DNA of 55,152 nt, from NCBI GenBank assembly GCA_012518555.1, contig JAAYRW010000097.1, positions 1-55,152 of the forward strand, given 5' to 3'. Position numbers and translations under genes: made by a program. The stretch is from Tissierellia bacterium (GTDB taxonomy: Bacteria > Bacillota > Clostridia > Tissierellales > Sedimentibacteraceae). Within the stretch, counting starts at the first letter, position 1. The number at the start of each line of letters is the position of its first letter. The notes below the pieces were generated by a model. It saw only the letters and a program-made list of their open reading frames with translations, was not told the origin of the DNA and did not search any database. Shown in pieces: positions 6,784 to 15,945 of the stretch.

Positions 6784-6951
6784 TTATTCAGTGATTTTAT
6801 ATTTTGCTTTTTTATCACAATAGGTACAATTAAGCACCTTATTTGTTATAAGTATTTGAGGAGCAGCTTCGTTAAAATTTACATAGTCGTCAATTGCCTG
6901 CTCTACATGCACTGAACATGAATAAATGATTTTTCCATCTTTATTTCCCAT
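6784..6951 (-). CDS. CxxH/CxxC protein (BA_5709 family)
   Basis: This small protein has two paired metal-ligand motifs, CSVH near the start and CTYC near the end, spaced as in the CxxH/CxxC family found beside yycJ/walJ in many Firmicutes. The function is unknown, but a single bound zinc is likely. I chose the ATG at 6951 because AGGTGG lies 5 nt before it. An ATG at 6969 would add six residues overlapping the upstream gene and has no ribosome site. It follows the walJ-like gene directly on the same strand, so the two form an operon. Confidence 0.8.
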   Translation of the reverse strand: MGNKDGKIIYSCSVHVEQAIDDYVNFNEAAPQILITNKVLNCTYCDKKAKYKITE

Positions 6952-6958
6952 ATTCCAC

Positions 6959-7747
6959 CTATATTTCATATACCTTGCTGGCTTTATCTCTAAAAGTCAT
7001 GTCCAAACGAACGCCCGGATTTACTTCTATTGAATTTTCCATTAATATTGATTCCACTGTTTTATAAGCTAATTGGGGAAAATTATTCTCCTTGCTTAAA
7101 TGACCTAAAAGTACTATTTCAGTTCCTTTTTTTATTATTTTGGATATAAGTTCCCCAGCCATATCGTTTGACATATGACCAAATTCACTTAGTACCCTTT
7201 TTTTCAGTGGCCAAGGATAAGGACCTATCATTACCAAATCTTCATCATGATTTGATTCAATAAGTAATAAATCTGAATCCATAATATTATTAGTAATACT
7301 ATCATTTGCACAGCCTGTATCTGTAACTAGGCTGATTTTTTTATTTTCAAAAAATATATTATATCCTACTGGGTCAGCAGCATCATGGGATATATTAAAA
7401 GACTTTATAAATAAGTCCCCAATTTGAGCACCGCCGTTTAATATTTTAATATTGTAGTCCTTTATAGTTCCTATGTAGGGTGTCATTGCTTCCCAGGTTT
7501 TTTCATTAGCATAAATAGGAATATCTAAACGTCTTGACAGTACTCCTGCACCTTTAACGTGATCAATATGCTCATGAGTTATAAATATGGCATCAATTTT
7601 TTTAGGATCTTCTCCAATATTTTCAATTCCCTGCTGAATTCTCTTACCGCTTAATCCTGCATCAACAATTACAGTTGCATTTTCCGTCTTAATATATTGG
7701 CAGTTTCCACTGCTGCCACTATACAATGAACAAAATTTAAGTTTCAT
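6959..7747 (-). CDS. walJ: MBL-fold metallo-hydrolase WalJ/YycJ
   Basis: A metallo-beta-lactamase-fold hydrolase of the YycJ/WalJ type, reported to be a DNA exonuclease linked to the walRK locus in Bacillus. The 262-residue protein has LYSGSSGNCQYI at the start, the metal motif THEHIDHVKG, NISHDAADPVGY, and LLIESNHDEDL, with a later GHLSKEN histidine. It starts at ATG 7747 with GGGAGGACG ahead. The walK/walR genes are not in the window, so the usual operon is broken up here. It is followed by the CxxH/CxxC gene. Confidence 0.88.
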   Translation of the reverse strand: MKLKFCSLYSGSSGNCQYIKTENATVIVDAGLSGKRIQQGIENIGEDPKKIDAIFITHEHIDHVKGAGVLSRRLDIPIYANEKTWEAMTPYIGTIKDYNIKILNGGAQIGDLFIKSFNISHDAADPVGYNIFFENKKISLVTDTGCANDSITNNIMDSDLLLIESNHDEDLVMIGPYPWPLKKRVLSEFGHMSNDMAGELISKIIKKGTEIVLLGHLSKENNFPQLAYKTVESILMENSIEVNPGVRLDMTFRDKASKVYEI

Positions 7748-7909
7748 CCGTCCTCCCTGTGCTCTTGCACATTTGTAATTTATAATAACACAAATATATG
7801 CTTTTTACAATTGCTATTTCATTTTCTCAGCCATAGGGAGTATAAACTTATAAAACCTTAACACTAATATAATGTTCTAACTAAACATATTTTGCATAAT
7901 ATTTATAGT

Positions 7910-7970
7910 GGAAGGAGGGACACACTTCCTTTTAGTTGAATTCGAATACTCTGTAAAACAGAGGAGTATT
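7910..7970 (+). promoter_or_regulatory. Leader hairpins before the M23 peptidase gene
   Basis: Two inverted repeats lie in the 87 nt before the gene. GGAAG (7910-7914) pairs with CTTCC (7925-7929) and is followed by TTTT, a weak terminator shape. AATACTCTG (7945-7953) pairs with CAGAGGAGTATT (7959-7970, one G bulged). The second sits 27 nt before the ATG. Attenuation or mRNA protection is possible. Confidence 0.4.
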
Positions 7971-7996
7971 CCCTAAATTAAAATTTGAGGATACCT

Positions 7997-9037
7997 ATGA
8001 TTATAAAAATTAGACGGAAAATAGCTTTAGTAATTATATCTTTTGTACTTTTAACAGGACTTATCAGTCTTCATATTCATAGATCTAAGTCAGTTTCAGC
8101 AGATCAACAAGAGGACTTTATTAAATGGGTGGATTTCAGGGTTTCTTATGAAGCTATGGACAAAGCTCTAAGAGCTGATATTAACAGCATCGATGAAGAA
8201 GTTAAGTTAAATTGGATTGAATTATTGGCATATTTAGGAACTAGATATGGAGGCGATTTTTTTTCCAGGTATAAAGCCAAGGACATGGATAATTTAATAG
8301 AACGGCTACGAAGCGGGGAAAGTATCGAATTTATTACAAAGGATCTTCAGCACTATGATTACTACTACCAAGCATACTCTGCAGTTTTGGAAGGATTTGT
8401 GGGACCTTTTGAAATAGAGGAAAAAGATGAAGAAAGCGGTGAAAAAGTTTGGGTAAATAAATATGGTTTAAAAGTTTTCTCCCCTATAGCCGCCGGTTAT
8501 CATTATGGTCACTATGACGATTTTGGAAATTCTCGCAGTTATGGGTTTAGAAGAGTCCACTTAGGAAACGACTTAATCGGTTCTGTAGGAACTCCTATAA
8601 TTGCCGTTGAAACAGGAAGAGTTGAAGCACTAGGTTGGAATCAATATGGAGGATGGCGTATAGGAATACGTAGTTTAGATAATAAAAGATACTATTATTA
8701 TGCCCATTTAAGAAAAGACCACCCTTACGTTAAAAGTCTAAAAGAAGGAGATATTGTTTTTGCAGGAGATGTAATAGGTTACTTAGGAATGACCGGTTAT
8801 TCTCGAAAAGAAAATGTTAGCAACATAAGAACTCCTCATTTGCATTTTGGAATGCAGTTAATTTTCCATGAATCTCAAAAGGATGCTTTAGCTGAAATTT
8901 GGATTGACGTTTATAGAATTGTAAAACTTTTAAGCAAAAATAAATCCCCTGTATCTTACGATCCGGATACAAAGGAATTTAATAGAATTTATGATATTAA
9001 GTTCCACAATTTGGAAAGGCAGCCAAAGCCTCAATAA
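7997..9037 (+). CDS. Secreted M23-family metallopeptidase
   Basis: A membrane-anchored or secreted peptidase of the LytM/M23 type, probably cutting peptidoglycan cross-bridges. The 346 residues comprise a signal/anchor helix (about 8-25), a helical N-terminal domain of about 130 residues, and a C-terminal M23 domain. That domain has the metal ligands H188 and D192 in HLGND and the H281-L-H283 pair in PHLHFG. A tail of about 60 residues follows. I prefer ATG 7997 because GAGGA lies just before it; an upstream TTG at 7985 lacks spacing to a ribosome site. It ends 4 nt from the convergent SLH gene. The exact cell-wall role (growth, sporulation or germination) cannot be told. Confidence 0.85.
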   Translation: MIIKIRRKIALVIISFVLLTGLISLHIHRSKSVSADQQEDFIKWVDFRVSYEAMDKALRADINSIDEEVKLNWIELLAYLGTRYGGDFFSRYKAKDMDNLIERLRSGESIEFITKDLQHYDYYYQAYSAVLEGFVGPFEIEEKDEESGEKVWVNKYGLKVFSPIAAGYHYGHYDDFGNSRSYGFRRVHLGNDLIGSVGTPIIAVETGRVEALGWNQYGGWRIGIRSLDNKRYYYYAHLRKDHPYVKSLKEGDIVFAGDVIGYLGMTGYSRKENVSNIRTPHLHFGMQLIFHESQKDALAEIWIDVYRIVKLLSKNKSPVSYDPDTKEFNRIYDIKFHNLERQPKPQ

Positions 9038-9041
9038 CAAA

Positions 9042-10472
9042 CTAGCGTACATATTTGTTAACTAGGTTTGCCATAATTACTGCTGCCTCAGCTCTCGTTA
9101 AGTATTCATTAGGACAAAATGAATTTAATTGTTTTCCTGCTACGATACCGTTTAAATATGCGGTTTTTATTGCTAAAATTTCTTCTTCATCTAATTGATT
9201 TAAATCCGAAAAAATACTTTTTATATTTAAAGGGCTATACTTGTCACTGCTGACTAATAAATCTTGAATTAATAAGGTTGTTTCTTTTCTTGTGATTTTT
9301 TTAAGAGGGTTTAATATTTCTTTTTTCTCTAATAGTCCTCTATAATATAAATTTTTAACATATTTTAGTGCCCAGGAACTAATATTGGAAACATCCTTGA
9401 AAGGCAAGTTTTTTTCAAGGTATAACTTTCTTTGACCATTACTACTCTCTATAAAATCTAATGTCTTGCTCAAAAACGCACAAAATTCTTCTATAGTTAC
9501 ATCTCTATTTGGATTATATAAAGATGCTTGGCTTATTATACCTTTGCCGTATAGGTTCATTATTGTTTTTCTTGCCCAATGGAAGGATATATCATCAAAG
9601 ATGTATCTTCCATGCTCGATATCTCCGGTTCGAAGAAGCCAATTTCTTTCTATCCAACCTTCTCTATTTCCATCTATATATACTTTGTACCAATAGTGTC
9701 CCTTTTCTAAAACAGGACCTTCTTTAATTGTTCCCAGCTGATTAACATTAAGTTGGTGTATATACCTTCCTGCAGGAACATCCCTTAAATGAAAGTTTGT
9801 TCTTATGCCATCTGTACGAACATAATCTCCCTTTTCGTAAAAAATTATATTTCCGCTACTAGAATTATTAGGAGTAGGTACGACTAATGACCTGCTTGGT
9901 GTAGTATTGGCTGGCAAGTATGAAAAGTCTATATTATTTATTTTGCTGCCATATTCTTTCTCTATAACATCATAAACTAATTGCTGATAGGTATATTTTT
10001 TAGCGTAAGGTGAAAGAGGATTGTTGCTTTGAGCCCAACCGTTATAGGCCCATAGAGCAAAGTACCAATTTTCCAAGATATTAGGATCCATATTTCCTAC
10101 ACTGGAAATATTTTGATAGGAGCTCATACTCCACTTATTTAAAAGCACATCTGCTCCAGCTTCAATATTATACCTTATATTATATTTAAGTTTATAATCT
10201 TCGTAGCCACCATGTATATTATTTATCTGCATAAGTCCTATACTAGTTCCACTAACTTTAGGACTTCCATCATTGTTAAAATGCTTATATACTGATTCAA
10301 CTCTAGCTATTCCTTTCAGCAGAATGGCAGGAATTCCTCTCTTTATTGCAACTTCTTCGATCATTAATTCAATTTCTTCTCTAGAAGGGTTAACTCCCCC
10401 AAAAACATTAATATTAATGGTTAATAAAAATATAGATATAAGCAAAACTATTTTCCGGGTTATGTTCTTCAA
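9042..10472 (-). CDS. Transglycosylase-SH3-SLH cell-wall protein, copy 1
   Basis: An exported wall enzyme of 476 residues. It has a signal peptide (about 1-25), then a lysozyme-like transglycosylase domain (about 30-185) with the catalytic-type E59 in ARVES, GLMQINN and YNIEAGADVLLNKW. A bacterial SH3-like segment follows (about 210-285, YVRTDGIRTNFHLRDVPAG). Three S-layer-homology repeats run to the end (about 300-476; HWARKTIM, SWALKYVKNLYYRG, YLTRAEAAVIMANL). The SLH repeats should tether it to secondary wall polymers. It is a tandem paralogue of the next gene upstream: the transglycosylase parts are nearly identical and the SLH parts more diverged. Confidence 0.85.
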   Translation of the reverse strand: MKNITRKIVLLISIFLLTININVFGGVNPSREEIELMIEEVAIKRGIPAILLKGIARVESVYKHFNNDGSPKVSGTSIGLMQINNIHGGYEDYKLKYNIRYNIEAGADVLLNKWSMSSYQNISSVGNMDPNILENWYFALWAYNGWAQSNNPLSPYAKKYTYQQLVYDVIEKEYGSKINNIDFSYLPANTTPSRSLVVPTPNNSSSGNIIFYEKGDYVRTDGIRTNFHLRDVPAGRYIHQLNVNQLGTIKEGPVLEKGHYWYKVYIDGNREGWIERNWLLRTGDIEHGRYIFDDISFHWARKTIMNLYGKGIISQASLYNPNRDVTIEEFCAFLSKTLDFIESSNGQRKLYLEKNLPFKDVSNISSWALKYVKNLYYRGLLEKKEILNPLKKITRKETTLLIQDLLVSSDKYSPLNIKSIFSDLNQLDEEEILAIKTAYLNGIVAGKQLNSFCPNEYLTRAEAAVIMANLVNKYVR

Positions 10473-10600
10473 TCTACATACCTCTCTGTTCTACTAAATT
10501 TACGTCAAAATGTACTAGATGTATTCATTTATTCGATATTGTAAATATTCCCATATTAATGAAAAATATACCTTAGTTTTTACTTTTAACAAAAAACGTA

Positions 10601-10629
10601 AAAAAATCCTCCTTGTTGAGGATTTTTTT
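10601..10629 (-). terminator. Terminator between the two SLH-transglycosylase paralogues
   Basis: A perfect 11-bp stem (AAAAAATCCTC at 10601-10611 with its complement at 10618-10628), loop CTTGTT, T runs on both sides. It ends transcription of the upstream paralogue, so the two copies have separate transcripts. Confidence 0.85.
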
Positions 10630-10646
10630 ATTACATTGAAAATATT

Positions 10647-12122
10647 TTAATTTAATTTTTCAGAAACTTTATCCATTATTACGGCAGCTTCTGCTCTTGT
10701 GAGAAATTCTTCAGGGTTAAATCTTCCTTGAGATTTTCCAGACATAAGTCCGTTAGTATATACTACCTTAATTGCTTTAACTTCTTCTTCACTTAAATTA
10801 TCTATATCTATAAATATCGATTCTATATCTAATGAAGTATATTCTTCATCGATTTCAAACATTTTTTCAACCATTAAGGCTGCTTCTTTTCTTGTAAGAT
10901 TTCCTAAGGGATTATGCAAATCCTCTTCTGCTACTAAACCAATTTCATATATACTCTCTATATGTTCAACAGCCCAAGGGTGTAGATTTGCTAAAATTAC
11001 AGGTGAACCTGAAATTTCTAGATTTTCTTCTACTGTATTGACCTCATCTGTTAATCTGTCTTTAATGCTTTCTTTATCAATATCCGCATACTCCAAAGAT
11101 TTATTTAGCATAATACAATATTCTTCTTTTGAAATAAAATTATCGGGATGAAAATATTCTGCTTCACTTACTATATTCTTGCCGTACAAATCCATAATTA
11201 TTTTTCTTGCCCAATGGAATGATATATCTTCAAAAATATATCTTCCCCGATCTATATCCCCCGTTCTAAGTAGCCAGTTTCTTTCAATCCAACCTTCGGT
11301 ACTACTGTCTACAGATACTTTGTACCAATAGTATCCCTTTTCCAATACAGGACCATCAACTATGATAGCTAATTGACCTAACCCTAACTCATGAATATAC
11401 TTTCCTGCAGGATTATCTCTTAAGTGGTAACTGTTACCTACACCGTCAGTCCTTACATAATCTCCCTTTTCATATAGTACTATCTTGCCGCTATTTGTAT
11501 GTGCAGGCGTAGGTACAACTAAGGATCTACTTGGTCTTCCGCTAGAAGGAAGATATGAAAAATCAATGTTATTTATTTTTTCGCTATATTCCTCTTCTGC
11601 AATATTATAAATCAGTTGCTGGTAAGTGTATTTCTTTGCGTAGTTTGACAACATATTTGGATTATTGCTTTGAGCCCATCCATTATACGCCCAAAGGGCA
11701 AAATACCAGTTTTCTAAAATATTAGGATCCATATTTCCTACACTGGAAACGGACTGATATGAACTCATACTCCATTTATTAAGCAATACATCTGCTCCTG
11801 CCTCGATGTTGTACTCTATATTGTATTTCAATTTTTCACTGTCATAGCCTCCATGCTTGTTGCAAACCTGCATAAGACCGATATTTGTTCCATTGATTTT
11901 CGGTGTACCGTTAGGTCTATAATGTTCGTAGACAGATTCTACTCTGGCTATTGATTTCAACAATACACTGGGGATTGCTCTTTTTTCAGCAACCTTTTCA
12001 ATCATTTGTTCAATTTCTTCTCTTGGCGGATTAACTCCGGCAAAGACTAATGAATTGAACAGTTGTAACAAAATTAAAGTTGTTAAAATTATTCTTCGGA
12101 CAGTGGTTTTAAATATTTTCAT
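10647..12122 (-). CDS. Transglycosylase-SH3-SLH cell-wall protein, copy 2
   Basis: A 491-residue paralogue of the adjacent gene with the same order: signal peptide (about 1-28), lysozyme-like domain with E62 in ARVES and GLMQVCNKHGG, SH3-like segment (YVRTDGVGNSYHLRDNPAG), and three SLH repeats. A stretch of about 20 extra residues (around 355-375) lies between the first and second SLH repeats. It has its own terminator downstream. Wall anchoring through SLH repeats plus glycan cleavage suggests a role in wall turnover, separation or S-layer insertion. No specific substrate can be named. Confidence 0.85.
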   Translation of the reverse strand: MKIFKTTVRRIILTTLILLQLFNSLVFAGVNPPREEIEQMIEKVAEKRAIPSVLLKSIARVESVYEHYRPNGTPKINGTNIGLMQVCNKHGGYDSEKLKYNIEYNIEAGADVLLNKWSMSSYQSVSSVGNMDPNILENWYFALWAYNGWAQSNNPNMLSNYAKKYTYQQLIYNIAEEEYSEKINNIDFSYLPSSGRPSRSLVVPTPAHTNSGKIVLYEKGDYVRTDGVGNSYHLRDNPAGKYIHELGLGQLAIIVDGPVLEKGYYWYKVSVDSSTEGWIERNWLLRTGDIDRGRYIFEDISFHWARKIIMDLYGKNIVSEAEYFHPDNFISKEEYCIMLNKSLEYADIDKESIKDRLTDEVNTVEENLEISGSPVILANLHPWAVEHIESIYEIGLVAEEDLHNPLGNLTRKEAALMVEKMFEIDEEYTSLDIESIFIDIDNLSEEEVKAIKVVYTNGLMSGKSQGRFNPEEFLTRAEAAVIMDKVSEKLN

Positions 12123-12161
12123 ATTTATAGCCTTCCTTTTTCTTCGTTAAATAGTTAAATC

Positions 12162-13871
12162 TTAAAAATTAATTTGTATACGTTCAATAATACTTAGTAT
12201 CTCACCTTTAACTTTTTCCAATGTTTTCAGTGAGCAATCTTTATTTTTTCCCTTTATTGAAAAATATACTTTTAATTTAGGTTCTGTTCCTGAAGGTCTT
12301 AAAACCAACCAGGAACCGTCTTCAAAACAAAATTTCAGAACATCAGATTTTGGATAATCAAGTTTTTTGGTAGTTCCCTCTACAAGGTTAAAGGAACTAC
12401 TCATTTTATAATCTTTAATTGCAGGTATATTTTTATCTGCTATGGAATTTAGTTTGTTTTCTCTGAAATATTCCATTATAGATTTCATCTTGCTTTGTCC
12501 TGCAATACCTGTAAAGTTTAATGAAACAGTTTCTTCTATAAAGTAACCCTGTTCCTCATATATTTCACCTAAAATATCTATTAATGTTTTACCTAATTTC
12601 TTGTAATAAGCAGCCATTTCACATATTAACATAGAAGCAATTACTGCATCCTTGTCTCTTACAAATGTACCTGCTAAGTATCCATAACTTTCCTCATAGC
12701 CAAATAGAAAGCTATAGTCTTTATTTTCTTCAAATTGCTGCATCAGTTCGGCAATATACTTAAAGCCTGTTAATGTATCGAAAACAGTAACATTGTATTT
12801 AGCTGCAATTCCATTGGCAACTTCACTAGTTACAACCGTTTTAACTATTGCCGAATTTGAGGGAATTGTTCCCTCTTCACTCTTAGCTTCTAATATGTAA
12901 CTTAAAAGCAATGCTCCTAGTTGGTTACCGTTTAATGGAAGATATTTGCCATTGTGGAGTACTACTGCTCCTACCCGGTCACAATCAGGATCCGTAGCTA
13001 TAATAATATCCCCTCTTACATTTTCAGCTTTTTTTATTGCTAACTCAAAAGAATTTATATCTTCAGGATTAGGAGATTCAACAGTTGAGAATTCAGGATC
13101 TGGTTCTTCCTGTTCACTAACAACAAATACATTGCTATATCCCATTTCCTCCAATAATCTCCTGACCAATTTGTTGCCGCTACCATGGAGAGGAGTATAT
13201 ACTATATTTATATCTTTATTGACACTATCTCTTAAACTTAATTTTTTTATTTCATTTATGTAAGATGTATCTACATCCTTTCCGATTATTTGAATTTTTT
13301 CATTATTTTCAAATTCAGTTGATTTTATATCTTCTAATTTGACTTCTTTTATCCTATCAATAATATTATCGGCATCCTTCACCACTTGTCCCCCAAATTC
13401 ATCATATACTTTATATCCATTATATTCAGGAGGGTTATGGCTTGCCGTAACAACAATTCCTGCTTTGCAGTTAAAATACCTTACTGTATAAGACAATTCA
13501 GGTGTAGGTCTTAAACTATCGAAAAGATAGACCTTAATATTATTTGCAGCAAGTACACATGCAGCCCTTGCAGCAAACTCCTTAGACATATGCCTTGAAT
13601 CATAGGCTATTGCTGCACTTATTTCTTGGTTTGTATATTTATCATTTAAATAATTTGCTATTCCTTGAGTTGCTTTTCCAACAGTAACGAAATTCATTCG
13701 ATTAGTTCCTGCACCAATCTTCCCCCTCATGCCTCCCGTACCAAACTCTAAGTCCTTGTAAAATCTGTCTTCAATTTCGATATCAATTTTTTCGATTTTC
13801 TTTAACTCTTCCTTTAATTCTACATCTACATATTGACTATTCAGCCAGATTTTATACTTTTTCCTATACAT
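12162..13871 (-). CDS. pgcA: Phospho-sugar mutase (phosphoglucomutase type)
   Basis: An alpha-D-phosphohexomutase, most likely interconverting glucose-6-phosphate and glucose-1-phosphate (and perhaps mannose forms). At 569 residues it has the length of Bacillus PgcA. The phosphoserine loop is TASHNPPEYNGYK with S144, the metal loop DPDCDRVG, the sugar-binding loop GYEESYGYL and the phosphate-binding RPSGTEPKLKVY. It is followed upstream by galU on the same strand (11 nt apart). Together they would make glucose-1-phosphate and UDP-glucose for wall polymers or glycolipids, matching the neighbouring envelope genes. Confidence 0.92.
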   Translation of the reverse strand: MYRKKYKIWLNSQYVDVELKEELKKIEKIDIEIEDRFYKDLEFGTGGMRGKIGAGTNRMNFVTVGKATQGIANYLNDKYTNQEISAAIAYDSRHMSKEFAARAACVLAANNIKVYLFDSLRPTPELSYTVRYFNCKAGIVVTASHNPPEYNGYKVYDEFGGQVVKDADNIIDRIKEVKLEDIKSTEFENNEKIQIIGKDVDTSYINEIKKLSLRDSVNKDINIVYTPLHGSGNKLVRRLLEEMGYSNVFVVSEQEEPDPEFSTVESPNPEDINSFELAIKKAENVRGDIIIATDPDCDRVGAVVLHNGKYLPLNGNQLGALLLSYILEAKSEEGTIPSNSAIVKTVVTSEVANGIAAKYNVTVFDTLTGFKYIAELMQQFEENKDYSFLFGYEESYGYLAGTFVRDKDAVIASMLICEMAAYYKKLGKTLIDILGEIYEEQGYFIEETVSLNFTGIAGQSKMKSIMEYFRENKLNSIADKNIPAIKDYKMSSSFNLVEGTTKKLDYPKSDVLKFCFEDGSWLVLRPSGTEPKLKVYFSIKGKNKDCSLKTLEKVKGEILSIIERIQINF

Positions 13872-13882
13872 AAGTCCACCCC

Positions 13883-14749
13883 TTATTTTAAGTTTACTCC
13901 TTTCAAATAGTTTATGAAGCTATCTCTTAAATCATCTCTTTTTAGTGCATAATCCACCGTTGCTTCAAGAAAACCTATTTTACTGCCTACATCATATCTT
14001 CTGCCCTCAAATATATATGCATAAACTTCTTCAATATTACAGAGTTCTTTTAAACCGTCTGTAAGCTGTATTTCTCCCCCTACGCCTTTTTTTGTATTCT
14101 CAAGTATGTCAAATATTTTTGGGGTTATTATATACCTGCCTAAAATAGCAATGTTTGTGGGAGCATCTTTTCTAGTAGGCTTTTCAACTAAGTCATTTAC
14201 ACTATATATTTTTTCATGGATTTTGTTCCCCTGAACTATGCCATATTTGTTGACATTTTCCCATTCTACCGGCTGAACTCCTAATATTGTAGACTTATAC
14301 TCTTCGAAAACTTCAAGCATTTGTTTAAGACAAGGCTTTTTAGAATCTACCACATCATCTCCTAAAAGTACTGCAAAAGGTTCATTTCCTACAAATGATT
14401 TAGCACAAAAAACGGCATGACCTAATCCCAAGGGATTTTTTTGTCTTACCGTATGAATATTTATCATCTTGGAAATTTGTCGTACTTCTTCTAACAGCTC
14501 TTCCTTGTCATTATTTTCTAAATTATATTCAAGTTCTACTGATCTATCGAAATGATCCTCAATAGACCCTTTATTTCGCCCTGTAATTATTAAAACATCC
14601 TCAATGCCGGATGCTATTGCTTCTTCAACTATGTACTGTATTGTTGGCTTGTCCACAATGGGCAACATTTCTTTAGGTATTGCCTTCGTTGCCGGTAAGA
14701 ATCTTGTACCTAAACCTGCAGCAGGTATTACTGCCTTTCTTACTTTCAT
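13883..14749 (-). CDS. galU: UTP-glucose-1-phosphate uridylyltransferase
   Basis: GalU makes UDP-glucose from UTP and glucose-1-phosphate. The 288 residues show the nucleotide-binding start KAVIPAAGLGTRFLPATKA, the KEMLPIVDKPTIQYIVEEA core, HTVRQKNPLGLGHAV and GEIQLTDGL. I start at ATG 14749, six bases after AGAGG. A TTG six bases upstream would add two residues and has no better site. It is first in a galU-pgcA pair. A long inverted repeat (14771-14818) sits between it and mbl. Confidence 0.94.
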   Translation of the reverse strand: MKVRKAVIPAAGLGTRFLPATKAIPKEMLPIVDKPTIQYIVEEAIASGIEDVLIITGRNKGSIEDHFDRSVELEYNLENNDKEELLEEVRQISKMINIHTVRQKNPLGLGHAVFCAKSFVGNEPFAVLLGDDVVDSKKPCLKQMLEVFEEYKSTILGVQPVEWENVNKYGIVQGNKIHEKIYSVNDLVEKPTRKDAPTNIAILGRYIITPKIFDILENTKKGVGGEIQLTDGLKELCNIEEVYAYIFEGRRYDVGSKIGFLEATVDYALKRDDLRDSFINYLKGVNLK

Positions 14750-14770
14750 AATCAACCTCTTATTTTATTT

Positions 14771-14818
14771 AGGGACAACCCTTTAAGAGCTTATCTCATT
14801 CCTTAAAGAGTGTGTCCC
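14771..14818. repeat. Inverted repeat between mbl and galU
   Basis: GGGACA (14772-14777) and TGTCCC (14813-14818), plus CTTTAAG (14781-14787) and CTTAAAG (14802-14808), form a two-part hairpin in the 75-nt gap between mbl and galU. There is no long T run, so it may be an attenuator or processing site rather than a full terminator. Confidence 0.45.
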
Positions 14819-14824
14819 CAACCA

Positions 14825-15856
14825 CTAATTTACACTATAATTTGTTTTTATATTATCTGAAATTAATGCATCTTTCAACATATCCATATGTTCCAATGCC
14901 TGGCCTGTTCCTATGGCTACACAGGATACGGCATCTTCTGAAATAGTTACCGTCAAACCGGTTCTTTTTTCAATTAACTTATCCATTCCATGAATTAGAC
15001 AGCCGCCTCCCGTCATTACTATTCCCTTTTCACTAATATCTGCCGCCAGTTCCGGTGCTGTTTTTTCTAAAACAGAATGAACTGCATCAGCAATAGAAGT
15101 AATTGTTTCTTCCATTGCTTCTAGCAAATCCGAAGATGAAATAGTTAAATTAACTGGAAGACCTGTTACTAAATTTCTTCCCCTTACTTCCATATATTTT
15201 TCTTCTTCTACAGGGAAAGCAGTGCCTATTTTTATTTTAAGCTCTTCTGCGCTTCTTAAACCTATCATTACATTGTATTTTTTTCTTACGTATCTTACAA
15301 TTGCATCATCGCATTTATCGCCGGCAACCTTGATCGATCTACTTACTACTATTCCTCCAAGGGAAATTACCGCTATATCTGTAGTTCCTCCGCCCATATC
15401 GATAATCATATGTCCTGATGGTTTTGTAATGTCCAATCCGGCTCCTATAGCTGATGCAACGGGTTCCTCAATGAGATATGTCTTCTTGGCACCTGCATTG
15501 TTGCTAGCTTCTAAAACAGCCCTTTTCTCAACTTCTGTTACACCGCTTGGAACACAAATTATTACCCTTGGCTTTATAATAGAGTTTCCTACTGCTTTCT
15601 TTATGAAATATTTCAATAATTTTTCCGTTATATCAAAATCTGAAATAACGCCATCTCTGAGAGGTCTTATTGCAACTATATTACCAGGAGTTCGTCCAAG
15701 CATTTTTCTTGCTTCTTCTCCCACTTCAAGGATTTTATTTGTATTTATATCTATAGCCACGACAGAAGGTTCATTTATAACTATACCCTTGTCTTTTATA
15801 TAGACTAAAACGCTGGCAGTACCAAGGTCGATTCCAATATCCGTTCTGAAACCCAT
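14825..15856 (-). CDS. mbl: MreB-like rod-shape cytoskeletal protein (Mbl type)
   Basis: A bacterial actin that guides lateral-wall synthesis. The 343 residues carry the actin-fold ATP motifs: DIGIDLGTASVLVYIK, NNAGAKKTYLIEEPVASAIG, IIDMGGGTTDIAVISLGG and GIVMTGGGCLIHGM. It starts at ATG 15856 behind GGAGGAAAAT; a TTG at 15868 overlaps the ribosome site itself. It lacks mreC/mreD next to it, as expected for Mbl rather than MreB. In Bacillus, mbl sits beside spoIIID; here other genes are interposed. The distinction between Mbl and MreB is by context only. Confidence 0.85.
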   Translation of the reverse strand: MGFRTDIGIDLGTASVLVYIKDKGIVINEPSVVAIDINTNKILEVGEEARKMLGRTPGNIVAIRPLRDGVISDFDITEKLLKYFIKKAVGNSIIKPRVIICVPSGVTEVEKRAVLEASNNAGAKKTYLIEEPVASAIGAGLDITKPSGHMIIDMGGGTTDIAVISLGGIVVSRSIKVAGDKCDDAIVRYVRKKYNVMIGLRSAEELKIKIGTAFPVEEEKYMEVRGRNLVTGLPVNLTISSSDLLEAMEETITSIADAVHSVLEKTAPELAADISEKGIVMTGGGCLIHGMDKLIEKRTGLTVTISEDAVSCVAIGTGQALEHMDMLKDALISDNIKTNYSVN

Positions 15857-15945
15857 ATTTTCCTCCAAAATGATCGTTTCTTTTTAGTTGTAATTAATGA
15901 TTGAAATTATACCATACAACTTATTATAATTCAATTAACAAGGAC

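Noticed and set aside
7894-7926. GCATA with GGACACACT as a sigma-F promoter of the M23 gene
   Set aside because: The spacing is 19 nt instead of about 15-16, and the -10-like box is inside a hairpin; I did not call a promoter here.
15222-15803. A 193-codon open frame on the plus strand
   Set aside because: It lies fully antisense to mbl, has no ribosome site and reads as the shadow of a well conserved gene.
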